Shown here in pieces: positions 1-9,044 of a stretch of DNA of 64,000 bases. Positions within the stretch are counted from its first letter, which is position 1; the number at the start of each line of letters is the position of its first letter. Below the pieces are notes generated by a model that made no database searches, was not told the DNA's origin, and saw only the letters and a list, made by a program, of their open reading frames with translations. The position numbers were made by a program, and so were the translations under genes. Source of the stretch: Sphingomonadales bacterium (GTDB lineage Bacteria; Pseudomonadota; Alphaproteobacteria; Sphingomonadales; Sphingomonadaceae); assembly GCA_027483465.1 (NCBI GenBank), contig JAIXUQ010000087.1, positions 1-64,000 on the forward strand, given 5' to 3'.

Positions 1-422
1 ACCTGTTCACCGGCCTTGGCATGCCCTTCTTCTTCATCGGCCTGTCCAGCCTGGCCATGGCCAGCGTGAAGCCGGAGGAAAGCGTGTCGGCCGCCGGGAT
101 CATGAATTTCTGCCGCACCCTGTGCGGGGCGATCGGCGCGGCGCTGGCCACCAGCCAGTGGGACGGCGAAGCCCGCCAGGTGCGCGCGGCGATGGCCGAA
201 GGCATGAACGGGGTGGACGCCACCCTGACGCAATTGCAGGCCACCGGCCTGTCGGCCGATCAGGCCCGCGCCACGCTTGACCGGATTCTGGAGGTGCAGG
301 CCGCGACGCTGGCCAATCTGCACATCTATGCCGGCACCGCGCTGCTGTTCTTTGCCGCCGCCGCGCTGGTGTGGGCCATTCCCAGGGTGCGGATCAGCGG
401 ACCACCCGGCGCCGGCCACTGA
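1..422 (+). CDS. DHA2-type MFS drug efflux transporter, C-terminal part
   Basis: This is the 3' end of a gene that begins before the window; the reading frame starts at base 3. The visible 139 residues hold the end of a transmembrane segment ([16 protein letters not shown]), a polar stretch of about 60 residues, and a last hydrophobic segment ([16 protein letters not shown]) before a short charged tail. The ETVSAAG-like stretch ([23 protein letters not shown]) is typical of the 14-TM EmrB/QacA branch of the major facilitator superfamily, which exports drugs across the inner membrane by proton antiport, usually with an EmrA adaptor encoded upstream. The EmrB/QacA assignment is inferred from this C-terminal part only. 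The gene converges on clpX across a strong hairpin. Confidence 0.75.
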   Translation, partial: LFTGLGMPFFFIGLSSLAMASVKPEESVSAAGIMNFCRTLCGAIGAALATSQWDGEARQVRAAMAEGMNGVDATLTQLQATGLSADQARATLDRILEVQAATLANLHIYAGTALLFFAAAALVWAIPRVRISGPPGAGH

Positions 423-433
423 GCACAAGCAAA

Positions 434-459
434 CAGGGCCACCCGGTGGGGTGGCCCTG
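434..459. terminator. Bidirectional hairpin between the MFS gene and clpX
   Basis: A perfect 11-bp stem (CAGGGCCACCC / GGGTGGCCCTG) with a four-base loop lies between the two convergent genes. No long T-run follows on the plus strand. On the minus strand a short TTTGCTTG follows. It probably ends or insulates both transcripts. Confidence 0.6.
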
Positions 460-494
460 CGTGTTCAGACGGAACAGTTTCAGACGGCCCCGCT

Positions 495-1745
495 TCAGGC
501 GGCCTTGTCGGTCACCATCAGGCGCACCGGCGGCTTGGTGCCTGACACGACCTCCTTGTCCACCTGCACCTCTTCCAGGCCTTCCAGGCCGGGCAAGTCG
601 AACATCGTGTCGAGCAGGATGCCTTCCATGATCGAGCGCAGGCCGCGCGCGCCGGTCTTGCGCTCGATGGCGCGCTTGGCCACGGCGGTCAGCGCATCGG
701 TGGTGAAGGTCAGCTTCACGCCCTCCATCTCGAACAGCCGTGCATATTGCTTGACCAGCGCATTCTTCGGCTCGGTCAGGATCTTGACCAGCGCCACCTC
801 GTCCAGATCTTCCAGCGTGGCGATCACCGGCAGGCGGCCGATGAATTCCGGGATCAGGCCGAAGCGCAGCAGATCCTCCGGCTCACACTGGCGCAGCAAT
901 TCGCCCACCCGGCGTTCGTCGGGCGCGGCGACATGGGCGCCAAAGCCGATCGAACGGCCCTGCAACCGGTCCCCGATGATGCGATCAAGCCCGCTGAAGG
1001 CGCCGCCGCAGATGAACAGGATGTTGGTGGTGTCCACCTGCAGGAATTCCTGCTGGGGATGCTTGCGCCCGCCCTGCGGCGGCACCGAGGCGGTGGTGCC
1101 TTCCATGATCTTGAGCAGGGCCTGCTGCACGCCTTCGCCCGACACGTCGCGGGTGATCGATGGATTGTCGGCCTTGCGGCTGATCTTGTCGATCTCGTCG
1201 ATATAGACGATGCCGCGCTGGGCGCGCTCGACATTGTAATCGCTGGCCTGCAGCAGCTTGAGGATGATGTTCTCGACATCCTCGCCCACGTAACCGGCTT
1301 CGGTCAGCGTGGTGGCATCGGCCATGGTGAAGGGCACATCCAGGATGCGCGCCAGCGTCTGCGCCAGCAATGTCTTGCCGCAGCCGGTGGGCCCCACGAG
1401 CAGGATGTTGGACTTGGCCAGTTCCACCTCGGCACCCTTGCCGCCGTGGTTCAGCCGCTTGTAGTGGTTGTGCACCGCCACCGAGAGCACGCGCTTGGCC
1501 TGGAACTGGCCGATGACATAATCATCCAGCACCTTGCAGATCTCGCGCGGGGTGGGCACGTCGCCGGATTTCTTCACCAGCGCCGTCTTGGTTTCCTCGC
1601 GGATGATGTCGTTGCACAGTTCCACGCATTCATCGCAGATGAACACGGTGGGCCCGGCAATCAGCTTCCGCACCTCATGCTGGCTCTTGCCGCAAAAGCT
1701 GCAGTAGAGGGTGCCCTTGCTGTCGCTGTTGCCCAGCTTGGTCAT
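495..1745 (-). CDS. clpX: ATP-dependent Clp protease ATP-binding subunit ClpX
   Basis: ClpX is the AAA+ unfoldase that recognises substrates such as SsrA-tagged proteins and threads them into ClpP in the cytoplasm. The 416-residue protein has the full family length. The N-terminal C4 zinc-binding domain is visible (C15, C18, C37, C40). Walker A is GPTGCGKT at 118-125, the pore loop is GYVG at 151-154, and Walker B is IVYIDEID at 179-186. An IGF-type loop (RSIGFGAHV), which docks on ClpP, and an RKH-type loop (GGRKHP) are also present. The start is preceded by a purine-rich AAGGAAGGA. It lies downstream of clpP and tig on the same strand, the usual proteobacterial order. No lon gene follows; an efflux gene converges instead. 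Confidence 0.98.
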   Translation of the reverse strand: MTKLGNSDSKGTLYCSFCGKSQHEVRKLIAGPTVFICDECVELCNDIIREETKTALVKKSGDVPTPREICKVLDDYVIGQFQAKRVLSVAVHNHYKRLNHGGKGAEVELAKSNILLVGPTGCGKTLLAQTLARILDVPFTMADATTLTEAGYVGEDVENIILKLLQASDYNVERAQRGIVYIDEIDKISRKADNPSITRDVSGEGVQQALLKIMEGTTASVPPQGGRKHPQQEFLQVDTTNILFICGGAFSGLDRIIGDRLQGRSIGFGAHVAAPDERRVGELLRQCEPEDLLRFGLIPEFIGRLPVIATLEDLDEVALVKILTEPKNALVKQYARLFEMEGVKLTFTTDALTAVAKRAIERKTGARGLRSIMEGILLDTMFDLPGLEGLEEVQVDKEVVSGTKPPVRLMVTDKAA

Positions 1746-1929
1746 GACGTTCCTTCCTTGAGCCGGCGCTGCCCACCGACATCAGCAAACCACTGACCGG
1801 AGCCGCCTGCACGGCCGCCGGCCAAGCACTGTAGCGACGTTTTGGGGCCGCCCGCAAGGGCAGCCCCCGATATTCCTGCTGGACGGGCCGCAGGACCGTT
1901 GGCGTTGACCGTGAAAACCGGTCGTCTCA

Positions 1930-2559
1930 TCAGGCCGCCAGGGTCTCGCCCTCGCTTGGCACCGGGCGCTTTTCCATCACCGCGTCCACCAGGCCAAAAT
2001 CCTTGGCCTCTTCCGCGCTCATGAACTTGTCGCGTTCCATGGCGCGTTCGATCGTGTCCAGATCCTTGCCGGTGTGCTTCACATAGAGATTGTTGAGAAT
2101 ATTGCGGATGCGCAGGATTTCGCGGGCCTGGATCTCGATGTCGGTGGCCTGACCCTGAGCGCCGCCCGAGGGCTGGTGCACCATGATGCGGGCATTCTTC
2201 AGCGCCACGCGCTTGCCCGGCGTGCCGGCCGCCAGCAGGAAACTGCCCATCGAGGCGGCCTGGCCCACGCACACGGTGGCCACGTCGGGTCGGATATACT
2301 GCATCGTGTCATAAATCGCCATGCCCGAGGTGATCACCCCGCCCGGCGAGTTGATGTACATGAAGATGTCCTTCTTCGGATTTTCCGATTCGAGGAACAG
2401 CAACTGGGCCACGATCAGCGAGGCCATATTGTCTTCCACCGGCCCGTTCACGAACACGATGCGATCCCGCAGCAGCCGCGAATAAATGTCGAACGAACGT
2501 TCGCCGCGGTTGGAGCTTTCGATGACGATGGGCACCAGCCCGGCCTGCGGATTGATCAT
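1930..2559 (-). CDS. clpP: ATP-dependent Clp protease proteolytic subunit ClpP
   Basis: ClpP forms the tetradecameric serine protease barrel that degrades proteins delivered by ClpX (or ClpA) in the cytoplasm. The catalytic triad is visible as S103 (in QAASMGS), H128 (in MVHQPSGG) and D177 (in ERDKFM), in a protein of 209 residues, normal for the family. An in-frame ATG 15 bases upstream exists, but AAGGAG sits six bases before the ATG at 2559, so the shorter form (MINPQAG...) is chosen. The gene lies between tig and clpX, with about 180 bases before clpX and about 150 after tig, so internal promoters are possible. Confidence 0.97.
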   Translation of the reverse strand: MINPQAGLVPIVIESSNRGERSFDIYSRLLRDRIVFVNGPVEDNMASLIVAQLLFLESENPKKDIFMYINSPGGVITSGMAIYDTMQYIRPDVATVCVGQAASMGSFLLAAGTPGKRVALKNARIMVHQPSGGAQGQATDIEIQAREILRIRNILNNLYVKHTGKDLDTIERAMERDKFMSAEEAKDFGLVDAVMEKRPVPSEGETLAA

Positions 2560-2649
2560 GATGGTCTCCTTCAAGCCCCTAGTTCGGACGTTTGGCCGCC
2601 GAGTTCAAGGGGGCGACGGCCGGGCGCGGCAAATCAGACGTGGACAAAC

Positions 2650-2703
2650 CCAACGCAATGGGCCCCGCCAGCATTGCCGGCAGGGCCCCTCTTCGTGCGT
2701 TGG
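2650..2703. terminator. Long two-part hairpin between tig and clpP
   Basis: An outer stem CCAACGCA/TGCGTTGG (2650-2657 with 2696-2703) encloses an inner GGGCCC/GGGCCC stem (2660-2665 with 2683-2688). It lies just after the tig stop codon on the minus strand. No T-run follows, so it may stabilise or process the transcript rather than terminate it. Confidence 0.4.
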
Positions 2704-2711
2704 CGCCGGGA

Positions 2712-4313
2712 TCAGGCGGTCTTCTTGGCTGCCTTCTTCGGCTTGGGCGCCGCTTCGGCCGTGCCTTCGGCAGGCGCGTCGGCCTCGGCCTTTTTCGCCT
2801 TCTTTGCCGGGGCCTTCTTCACCGGTTCGGCAGCGGCCTCGGCCGGCGCGTCCGTGGCTTCGGCTGCCGGCTCGGCGGCCTTGGCCTTCTTGGCGGCGGG
2901 CTTCTTGGCCGGCTTGGCCGGGGCATGATCATGGTCATGGTCGCAATCCGGGCCATGGACATGGCCGCCGGCGCTGGGCGATTCGTCCTCGCTGGCGATC
3001 GCGGCTTCCAGTTCGGCGCGGGTCACCACCCGTTCGGTGATGCTGGCCTGGCCGATCAGATAATCCACCACCTTGTCTTCATACAGCGGCGCGCGCAGCT
3101 GCATGGCGGCCATGGCGTTTTCCTGGAAGAACTTCACCACCTTCTGCTGTTCGGCCGGCGCATAGCGGGCCGCTTCCTGGCCGATCAGCCGGTTCATCTC
3201 GGCCTGGGAAACGGTGACCCCGCCGCGCTGGCCGATCTCGGAGAGCAGCAGGCCCAGCCGTACGCGGCGCACGGCGATGCGGCGATAATCCTCGCGCTCG
3301 GCCTCGATCTCGGCCTTGGCGGCTTCCGGATCGGCCTCGCGGGCGGCTTCGGCTTCCAGCGTCTGCCAAATCTGCTCGAACTCGGCCTCGACCATGGTTT
3401 CGGGCACATCGAAATCATGGCGGGCAGCCAGCGTGTCGAGCAGCTTGCGCTTGAGATGGGTGCGCGACAGGCCGCCCAGCTCGGCGTCAAGCTGGTCCTT
3501 CAGGATTTCCTTCAGCGCCTCCAGGCTGTCGAGGCCGAAGCCCTTGGCGAATTCATCATCGATGGCGGTTTCGGCAGCCACTTCCACCGCGGTCACGCGA
3601 ATCGCGAATTCGGCCGGCTTGCCGGCCAGGTTGGCGGCGCCATAATCGGCCGGGAAGGTCACGCTGATGGTGCGCGCCTCGCCAGCGGTGGCACCCACCA
3701 GCTGGTCTTCAAAGCCGGGGATCAACTGGCCGCTGCCCAGCTTCACGCGCATGCCTTCGCCGGTGCCGCCATCAAAGGCCACGCCATCCACGCTGCCTTC
3801 ATAATCGATCACCACCGTGTCGCCCTGGGCGGCCTGATGGTCTTCCGGGGCCGGCTGGGTGCGCTGCGCCGATTCGGCCAGCCGGGCTAGCGCCGCGTCC
3901 ATGGCGGCATCGTCTGCCGGCACCACCAGCTTTTCCAGCACCAGATCGCCGGTCTTCACATCCTCGATGGTGGGCAGCACTTCCAGGCTGACGGTGAAGC
4001 GCGCATCGCCATCGTCGGCCAGTTCGCCATCCACATCCACCTGCGGCTGGGTGGCCGGCCGCAGCCCGTGGCTGCTGATGACCTGGTTCACGCCGTCGTT
4101 CAGCGCGGCCTGCAGGGCTTCACCGCGCAGCGCGGCGCCGTGCATCTTCTTCACCAGGTTGGCCGGCACCTTGCCAGGGCGGAAGCCGGGCATGCGGATG
4201 GTTTTCGACACTTCGGCCAGGCGGGTTTCCACCCGCGCGGCGATCGCATCGGCCGGGATCACCAGCGAATACGCGCGGCGCAGGCCCTGATTGGAGATTT
4301 CGGCAATCTGCAT
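2712..4313 (-). CDS. tig: Trigger factor with an unusual His/Asp and Lys/Ala-rich tail
   Basis: Trigger factor is the ribosome-bound chaperone and peptidyl-prolyl isomerase that meets nascent chains at the exit tunnel. The start ATG at 4313 gives MQIAEISNQG, followed by the ribosome-binding signature GFRPGKVP at residues 43-50. The central FKBP-like domain (VVIDYEGSVDGVAF...) and the helical C-domain follow. The protein is 533 residues, against about 430-450 for most trigger factors. The extra part is a tail of about 85 residues that begins with a histidine/aspartate cluster (HVHGPDCDHDHDH) and continues as histone-H1-like Lys/Ala/Pro repeats. The tail is in frame and codes like its surroundings, so it is not a frameshift. 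It could bind metal or nucleic acid; that is inference. Confidence 0.96.
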   Translation of the reverse strand: MQIAEISNQGLRRAYSLVIPADAIAARVETRLAEVSKTIRMPGFRPGKVPANLVKKMHGAALRGEALQAALNDGVNQVISSHGLRPATQPQVDVDGELADDGDARFTVSLEVLPTIEDVKTGDLVLEKLVVPADDAAMDAALARLAESAQRTQPAPEDHQAAQGDTVVIDYEGSVDGVAFDGGTGEGMRVKLGSGQLIPGFEDQLVGATAGEARTISVTFPADYGAANLAGKPAEFAIRVTAVEVAAETAIDDEFAKGFGLDSLEALKEILKDQLDAELGGLSRTHLKRKLLDTLAARHDFDVPETMVEAEFEQIWQTLEAEAAREADPEAAKAEIEAEREDYRRIAVRRVRLGLLLSEIGQRGGVTVSQAEMNRLIGQEAARYAPAEQQKVVKFFQENAMAAMQLRAPLYEDKVVDYLIGQASITERVVTRAELEAAIASEDESPSAGGHVHGPDCDHDHDHAPAKPAKKPAAKKAKAAEPAAEATDAPAEAAAEPVKKAPAKKAKKAEADAPAEGTAEAAPKPKKAAKKTA

Positions 4314-4381
4314 CGAACAACCCGTCTCTTGAAAGCTAGTGTGAGCGAAAATGGCGCAGCCCCGGCGCGGGCGGCAGCGGC

Positions 4382-4466
4382 TGGTGCGGGCGAAGGGACT
4401 CGAACCCCCACGTCTTGCGACACCGGAACCTAAATCCGGCGCGTCTACCAATTCCGCCACGCCCGC
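4382..4466 (-). tRNA. tRNA-Leu (anticodon UAG)
   Basis: The minus strand folds as a class II tRNA: acceptor stem GCGGGCG/CGCCCGC, D-arm with GGTAGACGC, and anticodon stem CCGGA/TCCGG around loop TTTAGGT (anticodon TAG, reading CUA). A variable arm and a T-arm with GGTTCGAGTCC follow. The 3' ACCA is encoded. It stands alone between tig and the bd oxidase operon. Confidence 0.95.
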
Positions 4467-4546
4467 ACCCGGGGCACGAAGCGCTGGCCTATAGCAGCCT
4501 GCCGCCGATGTGCAAGGCTGCACGGCACTGGTGGCGGCACGGCCGA

Positions 4547-4660
4547 TCAGGGCATCAGCCAGGCCCGCAGCAGCAGCGAGACCAGGCCCACCACGCCCAC
4601 CCCGGCCGCCCACAGGCCGGCAAACCAGCCCAGACGCTGCCAGCCGCCCCGCTCAGCCAT
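4547..4660 (-). CDS. DUF2474 (CydX-like) small membrane protein
   Basis: This 37-codon gene starts five bases after the cydB stop. It encodes one predicted transmembrane helix (about residues 10-33) with the start MAERGGWQRLGWFAGLWAAG and a final LLLRAWLMP. Length, the basic-aromatic N-terminus (WQRLGW) and position directly after cydB match the DUF2474 family found with cyanide-insensitive bd oxidases. By analogy with E. coli CydX it should be a small accessory subunit that stabilises the oxidase in the inner membrane. The family role is inferred, but the position and composition make a real gene very likely. Confidence 0.85.
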   Translation of the reverse strand: MAERGGWQRLGWFAGLWAAGVGVVGLVSLLLRAWLMP

Positions 4661-4665
4661 GATGC

Positions 4666-5688
4666 TCAGCCATACTGCTCGGCCCCCACCTTGCCGCGGA
4701 ACAGCCAATAGCCATAGGCGGTATAGCCCAGGATCACCGGCAGCAGCACGCCCACCCCCACCAGCATGAAGGCCTGGGCGTTGGCGGCGGTGGCGGCCTG
4801 CCAGATCGTCACCTGCCCCGGCACCGCCCAGGGGAAGATCGAGATGCCCAGCCCGATGAAGGTGAGCAGGAACAGGATTTCGGCCAGCACGAACGGGGCG
4901 ACTTCGGCCCGCCGCCGCAGCGCGCGGATGAACAACAGGCCGGTGATCGCCACCAGCACCGGCACCGGCGCCGAATAATAAAGGCCCGGCACCTCGAACC
5001 AGTGGCTGAAATAATCATGGTTGAGGAAGGGCGTGGCGAGGCTGACGGCGGCGATGGCGGCGATGCTCGCCGCGCCCGCCCGCCACGCCATGCGGTAGGC
5101 ATGATCCTGCACCGCGCCCGCCGTGCGCCAGATCAGCCAGCAGGCGCCCAGCAGGGCATAGGCCGCCACCACCGACACGCCGGTGAGCAGCGAGAAGGGG
5201 CTGAGCCAATCCCACCAGCCGCCGGCATAGCTGCGCCCGGCCACCTTCACGCCCTGCAGCACCGCGCCCAAAATCACCCCTTGCGCAAAGGCCGCCAGCG
5301 TTGAGCCGGCGAAAAAGGCGAAATCCCACAACCAGATGCGGCTGGTGCGCATCCGATACTTGAAGGCGACGCCGCGGAAGATCAGGCCAAGCAGCATCGC
5401 GATCAGCGGCGCATAGACTGCCGGCATCAGGATCGCATAGGCCAGCGGAAAGGCGGCAAACACACCGCCGCCGCCCAGCACCAGCCAGGTCTGGTTGGCG
5501 TCCCACACCGGCTTGATGGTGGCGATCGCGGTTTCCCGCTCGGCCCCCGGCGCCAGAATGGGAAACAGGATGCCGATGCCCAGATCAAAGCCATCGGTGA
5601 CGACATAGATGAAGATGGCGGTGCCGATGATGCCGGCCCACACCAGGGTGAGCCAGGGATCGGGCGCGATGCCGGGAAGCACGCCCAT
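4666..5688 (-). CDS. cydB: Cytochrome bd-type ubiquinol oxidase subunit II (CioB/CydB)
   Basis: Subunit II pairs with CydA to form the inner-membrane quinol oxidase that reduces O2 to water without pumping protons. The 340-residue protein begins MGVLPGIAPDPW and has eight or nine hydrophobic segments. The conserved TDGFDLGIG motif and WDANQTWLVLGGGGVFAAFP of the CydB family are present. Its ATG lies one base after the cydA stop, and a DUF2474 gene follows five bases after its own stop, so the three form one operon. Paired with a short-Q-loop CydA, it is most like the cyanide-insensitive oxidase (CIO) branch. Confidence 0.95.
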   Translation of the reverse strand: MGVLPGIAPDPWLTLVWAGIIGTAIFIYVVTDGFDLGIGILFPILAPGAERETAIATIKPVWDANQTWLVLGGGGVFAAFPLAYAILMPAVYAPLIAMLLGLIFRGVAFKYRMRTSRIWLWDFAFFAGSTLAAFAQGVILGAVLQGVKVAGRSYAGGWWDWLSPFSLLTGVSVVAAYALLGACWLIWRTAGAVQDHAYRMAWRAGAASIAAIAAVSLATPFLNHDYFSHWFEVPGLYYSAPVPVLVAITGLLFIRALRRRAEVAPFVLAEILFLLTFIGLGISIFPWAVPGQVTIWQAATAANAQAFMLVGVGVLLPVILGYTAYGYWLFRGKVGAEQYG

Positions 5689-5689
5689 G

Positions 5690-7123
5690 TTATTGCACCA
5701 GCTGGAAGCCGAAGGGCGCATCGGGCGGCAGGCTGCCAATATCGGCCGCCTGGTCCTTGGACGGGCCCTGATCCTCCGGATTGGGTTCGCTGCCCATCAG
5801 CTTGATGATGAACCAGGTGCCCACGCCAAACACGAAGAAATAGACGATGATGAAGGCGATCAGCGAGGCCGCCACCGCCGGTGCGGCCAGCGGGGAGGCG
5901 CTGTCGGCGGTTCGCAACAGGCCGAACACCGTGAAGGGCTGCCGCCCGGTTTCGGTGGTGATCCAGCCGGCCAGCACCGCCACGAAGCCGGCCGGGCCCA
6001 TGGCCAGCGCCAGCCGCTGTTGCCACACACCATCAAACAGCCGGCCGCGCGCGAAGTTCCACGCCGCCCAGCCGCCCAGCAGCAGCATCAGCACGCCCAG
6101 CCCCACCATCACGCGGAAGGCATAGAAGGGGAAGGCCACTTTTGCGCGGTTTTCCGGGGCCACCTTGTCGAGGCCCATGGTCGGCGCCTCGATATCATGT
6201 TGCAGCACCAGGCTGCCCAGCGCCGGCACCTCCAGCTTGTACTGCATCACCTGATTGGCATCATCGGGCACGCCGAACAGGATCAGCGGGGCGGCGCGGT
6301 CATGGCTTTCATAATGGCCTTCCATCGCGGCGATCTTGGCCGGCTGGTGGTGCAGCGTGTTCACCCCATGCTCGTGGCCGGCCAGCACCTGCAGCGGGGC
6401 GGTGACCGCCACCATCCCCATCGCCATGGCAAACATGATCTTCGTGGCCGGCTGCGCGGCGCGGCCCAGCCGCCGGTCCTTGAGCAGGTGGAAGGCGCCC
6501 ACCGCCCCCACCACCAGCGCGGTGGTGAGATAGGCCCCCAAGAGCGTGTGGGCGAGGCGATAGGGCATGGACGGGTTGAACACCACCGCCAGCCAATCGG
6601 TGGCATAGAATTGGCCATTGGCGGCAATGGCATGGCCCTGCGGCGTCTGCATCCAGCTATTGACGACGATGATCCAGAAGGCCGAAATGGTGGTGCCGAT
6701 GGCAACCAGGCACGTCGCCATGAAATGGAGTTTCTTGCCCACCCGGTCCAGCCCGAACAGCATCACGCCCAGAAAGCCGGATTCAAGGAAGAAGGCCGAC
6801 AGCACCTCATAGGCCATCAGCGGGCCGATCACCGGCCCCGCCTTGTCGGAAAAGGCCGCCCAGTTGCTGCCGAACTGATAGGCCATGACGATGCCTGACA
6901 CCACGCCCATGCCAAAGGCGATGGCGAAGATCTTCAGCCAATAGCGGAACAGCTGCAGATACACATCGCGTCCGGTCTTCAGCCACAGGCCCTCCAGCAC
7001 GGCCAGATAGCTGGCCAACCCGATCGAGAAGGCCGGGAAGATGAAGTGGAACGACACGGTGAAGGCAAACTGGAACCGGGCCAGCGCCAAGGCGGAAACA
7101 TCGTCGAACATCAGGGCAGTCAT
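5690..7123 (-). CDS. cydA: Cytochrome bd-type ubiquinol oxidase subunit I, CIO type
   Basis: CydA carries the three hemes and the quinol site of the bd oxidase. The start chosen gives MTALMFDDVSALALARFQFA. H26 in FTVSFHFIFP corresponds to the high-spin heme ligand near the N-terminus, and GRQPF..FGLLRTADSASP is the conserved late signature. At 477 residues it lacks the long insertion of E. coli CydA, which indicates a short Q-loop as in cyanide-insensitive oxidases (CioA). An upstream in-frame ATG (7159) would add 12 residues with no family match. The gene is divergent from fhs with 91 bases between. The operon would allow respiration at low O2 or with cyanide or sulfide present. Confidence 0.95.
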   Translation of the reverse strand: MTALMFDDVSALALARFQFAFTVSFHFIFPAFSIGLASYLAVLEGLWLKTGRDVYLQLFRYWLKIFAIAFGMGVVSGIVMAYQFGSNWAAFSDKAGPVIGPLMAYEVLSAFFLESGFLGVMLFGLDRVGKKLHFMATCLVAIGTTISAFWIIVVNSWMQTPQGHAIAANGQFYATDWLAVVFNPSMPYRLAHTLLGAYLTTALVVGAVGAFHLLKDRRLGRAAQPATKIMFAMAMGMVAVTAPLQVLAGHEHGVNTLHHQPAKIAAMEGHYESHDRAAPLILFGVPDDANQVMQYKLEVPALGSLVLQHDIEAPTMGLDKVAPENRAKVAFPFYAFRVMVGLGVLMLLLGGWAAWNFARGRLFDGVWQQRLALAMGPAGFVAVLAGWITTETGRQPFTVFGLLRTADSASPLAAPAVAASLIAFIIVYFFVFGVGTWFIIKLMGSEPNPEDQGPSKDQAADIGSLPPDAPFGFQLVQ

Positions 7124-7214
7124 GGGGCGACCAACAGGCTCCTTCCCGGCGCTGCCCAAAGCCTGTAGGCGGCGAAGCCGGGACCATCAGATACGGCCCT
7201 TATGGCGGGGAATC

Positions 7215-8906
7215 ATGGCATCGGACATTGAAATCGCGCGCGCAGCGACATTGCGCCCCATCCGGGAGATCGCCGCCGCCATCGGCCTGGCCGAAAACGC
7301 CATCGAACCGCACGGCCACCATATCGCCAAATTGCCGGCCGCCACGCTGGCTGGCCTCGCCGCCCGCCCGGCCGGCAAGCTGGTGCTGGTGACGGCGGTG
7401 AACCCCACCCCGGCCGGCGAAGGCAAGACCACCACCACCATTGGCCTGGCCGATGCGCTCAACGCCATCGGCCGCCGCGCCGTGATCGCCCTGCGCGAAC
7501 CCAGCCTGGGCCCGGTGTTTGGCCGCAAGGGCGGCGCCACCGGCGGCGGCCAGGCCCAGGTGCTGCCGATGGAGAAGATCAACCTGCATTTCACCGGCGA
7601 TTTCCACGCCATCACCGCCGCCCACAATCTCTTGGCGGCGATGATCGACAATGCGGTGCATTTCAACACGCCCATGCCATCGGGCCACCCGATCAACCCG
7701 CGCAGCATCACCTGGAAACGCGTGCTCGACATGAACGACCGCGCGCTCCGGCAGATCGTGGCCGGCATGGGGCAGGGCAACCACCCGCTGCGCGAAACCG
7801 GGTTCGACATCACGGTGGCCTCCGAAGTGATGGCGATCCTGTGCCTGGCCAATGATCTGGCCGATCTCCAGGCCCGGCTGGGCCGCATCCGGGTGGCGCG
7901 TGATGCCGCCGGCCAGCCGGTGACGGCCGGCGATGTGGGCGCGGCCGGGGCCATGGCGGCGCTGCTGGTGGAGGCCATGCAGCCCAATCTGGTGCAGACC
8001 ATCCATGGCAGCCCGGCGCTGATCCACGGCGGGCCGTTTGCCAATATCGCCCATGGCTGCAACAGCGTGATCGCCACCCGCGCCGCGCTGGCGCTGGGCG
8101 AATTCGCCGTGACCGAGGCCGGCTTTGGCGCCGATCTGGGCGCCGAGAAATTCGCCCATATCAAGTGCCGCCAGGCCGGGCTGGCCCCGGCGGTGGCGGT
8201 GGTGGTGGCCACGGTGAGGGCGCTGAAATATCATGGCGGCGCCGAACTGGCGGCGCTGGGCGCGCCCGATGCCGCCGCGCTGGAGCGGGGGCTGATGGTG
8301 CTGGCCCGCCATGTTGAAAATCTGCAAGCGCTGGGCCTGCCGGTGGTGGTGGCGATCAACGCCTTTGCCGGTGACTTGGCCGATGAGCAGGACGCCGTGC
8401 TGGCCCATTGCCATGACCAGTTGGGCGTGGCGGCCGAACTGTGCCGCCACTGGGCCGATGGCCCGGCCGGGGCCGCGGCGCTGGCCCGGCGGGTGGCGGC
8501 ACTGGCCGATGCCGAAGCCGATCCCGCCGACCGTTTCACCCCGCTCTATGCCAGCGGCGCCGATGTGATGGACGCGCTGACCGCCATCGCCACCGGCATC
8601 CACCGCGCCGGCAGCGTCACCCTCTCGGCCGCCGCCCGCAAGCAGTTGGCCGCGCTGCGTGCCGAGGGCATGGCCAATCTGCCGCTGTGCCTGGCCAAGA
8701 CACCCTATAGCTTCACCGCCGACGACAAGCGCCGCGGCGCCATCAGCGGCCATGATCTGCCGATCCGCGAGTTCCGTCTGGCCGCCGGCGCCGGCTTCAT
8801 CGTGGCGCTGGCCGGTGACATCGCCACCATGCCCGGCCTGCCCAAGCAGCCATCGGCGCTGGGCATCCATCTGGATGGCGAGGGCCGCATCGAAGGGCTG
8901 AGCTGA
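7215..8906 (+). CDS. fhs: Formate--tetrahydrofolate ligase
   Basis: This enzyme (EC 6.3.4.3) makes 10-formyl-tetrahydrofolate from formate, THF and ATP in the cytoplasm, feeding one-carbon units to purine synthesis and formyl-Met. The 563 residues fit the family (about 555). The P-loop reads TPAGEGKTTTTIGL at 65-78 and is followed by EPSLGPVFGRKGGATGGG, both hallmark stretches. The C-terminal signature GDIATMPGLPKQPSA is intact. The start at 7215 (MASDIEIARA) follows GGCGGGG. A strong terminator lies 43 bases downstream, so it is probably monocistronic. Confidence 0.97.
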   Translation: MASDIEIARAATLRPIREIAAAIGLAENAIEPHGHHIAKLPAATLAGLAARPAGKLVLVTAVNPTPAGEGKTTTTIGLADALNAIGRRAVIALREPSLGPVFGRKGGATGGGQAQVLPMEKINLHFTGDFHAITAAHNLLAAMIDNAVHFNTPMPSGHPINPRSITWKRVLDMNDRALRQIVAGMGQGNHPLRETGFDITVASEVMAILCLANDLADLQARLGRIRVARDAAGQPVTAGDVGAAGAMAALLVEAMQPNLVQTIHGSPALIHGGPFANIAHGCNSVIATRAALALGEFAVTEAGFGADLGAEKFAHIKCRQAGLAPAVAVVVATVRALKYHGGAELAALGAPDAAALERGLMVLARHVENLQALGLPVVVAINAFAGDLADEQDAVLAHCHDQLGVAAELCRHWADGPAGAAALARRVAALADAEADPADRFTPLYASGADVMDALTAIATGIHRAGSVTLSAAARKQLAALRAEGMANLPLCLAKTPYSFTADDKRRGAISGHDLPIREFRLAAGAGFIVALAGDIATMPGLPKQPSALGIHLDGEGRIEGLS

Positions 8907-8948
8907 GCCTTCGGGTCACCCGGCCCAATCCGATATCTTCGCTGTTGC

Positions 8949-8980
8949 CGGCGGCGGGGCGTGCCCGCCGCCGTTTTTTT
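8949..8980 (+). terminator. Rho-independent terminator after fhs
   Basis: A perfect 10-bp GC stem (CGGCGGCGGG / CCCGCCGCCG) with a five-base loop is followed directly by seven T residues at 8974-8980. It lies just after the fhs stop and before the heme-receptor promoter. Confidence 0.92.
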
Positions 8981-9005
8981 GCGCTTGCCGGCGCGAATGT
9001 CTGAC

Positions 9006-9026
9006 TGCTAATGCATCTGCGAAGTA
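9006..9026 (+). promoter_or_regulatory. Candidate Fur (iron) box upstream of the heme-type receptor
   Basis: The site begins TGCTAATGCATCTGCGAAG and ends 18 bases before the receptor start codon. Its left half fits the alphaproteobacterial Fur pattern TGCNAATGNNTCT well; the right half is poorer. The better site in front of the next gene of the same locus supports it. Confidence 0.45.
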
Positions 9027-9044
9027 ATCGCAACAAGGCAGATC

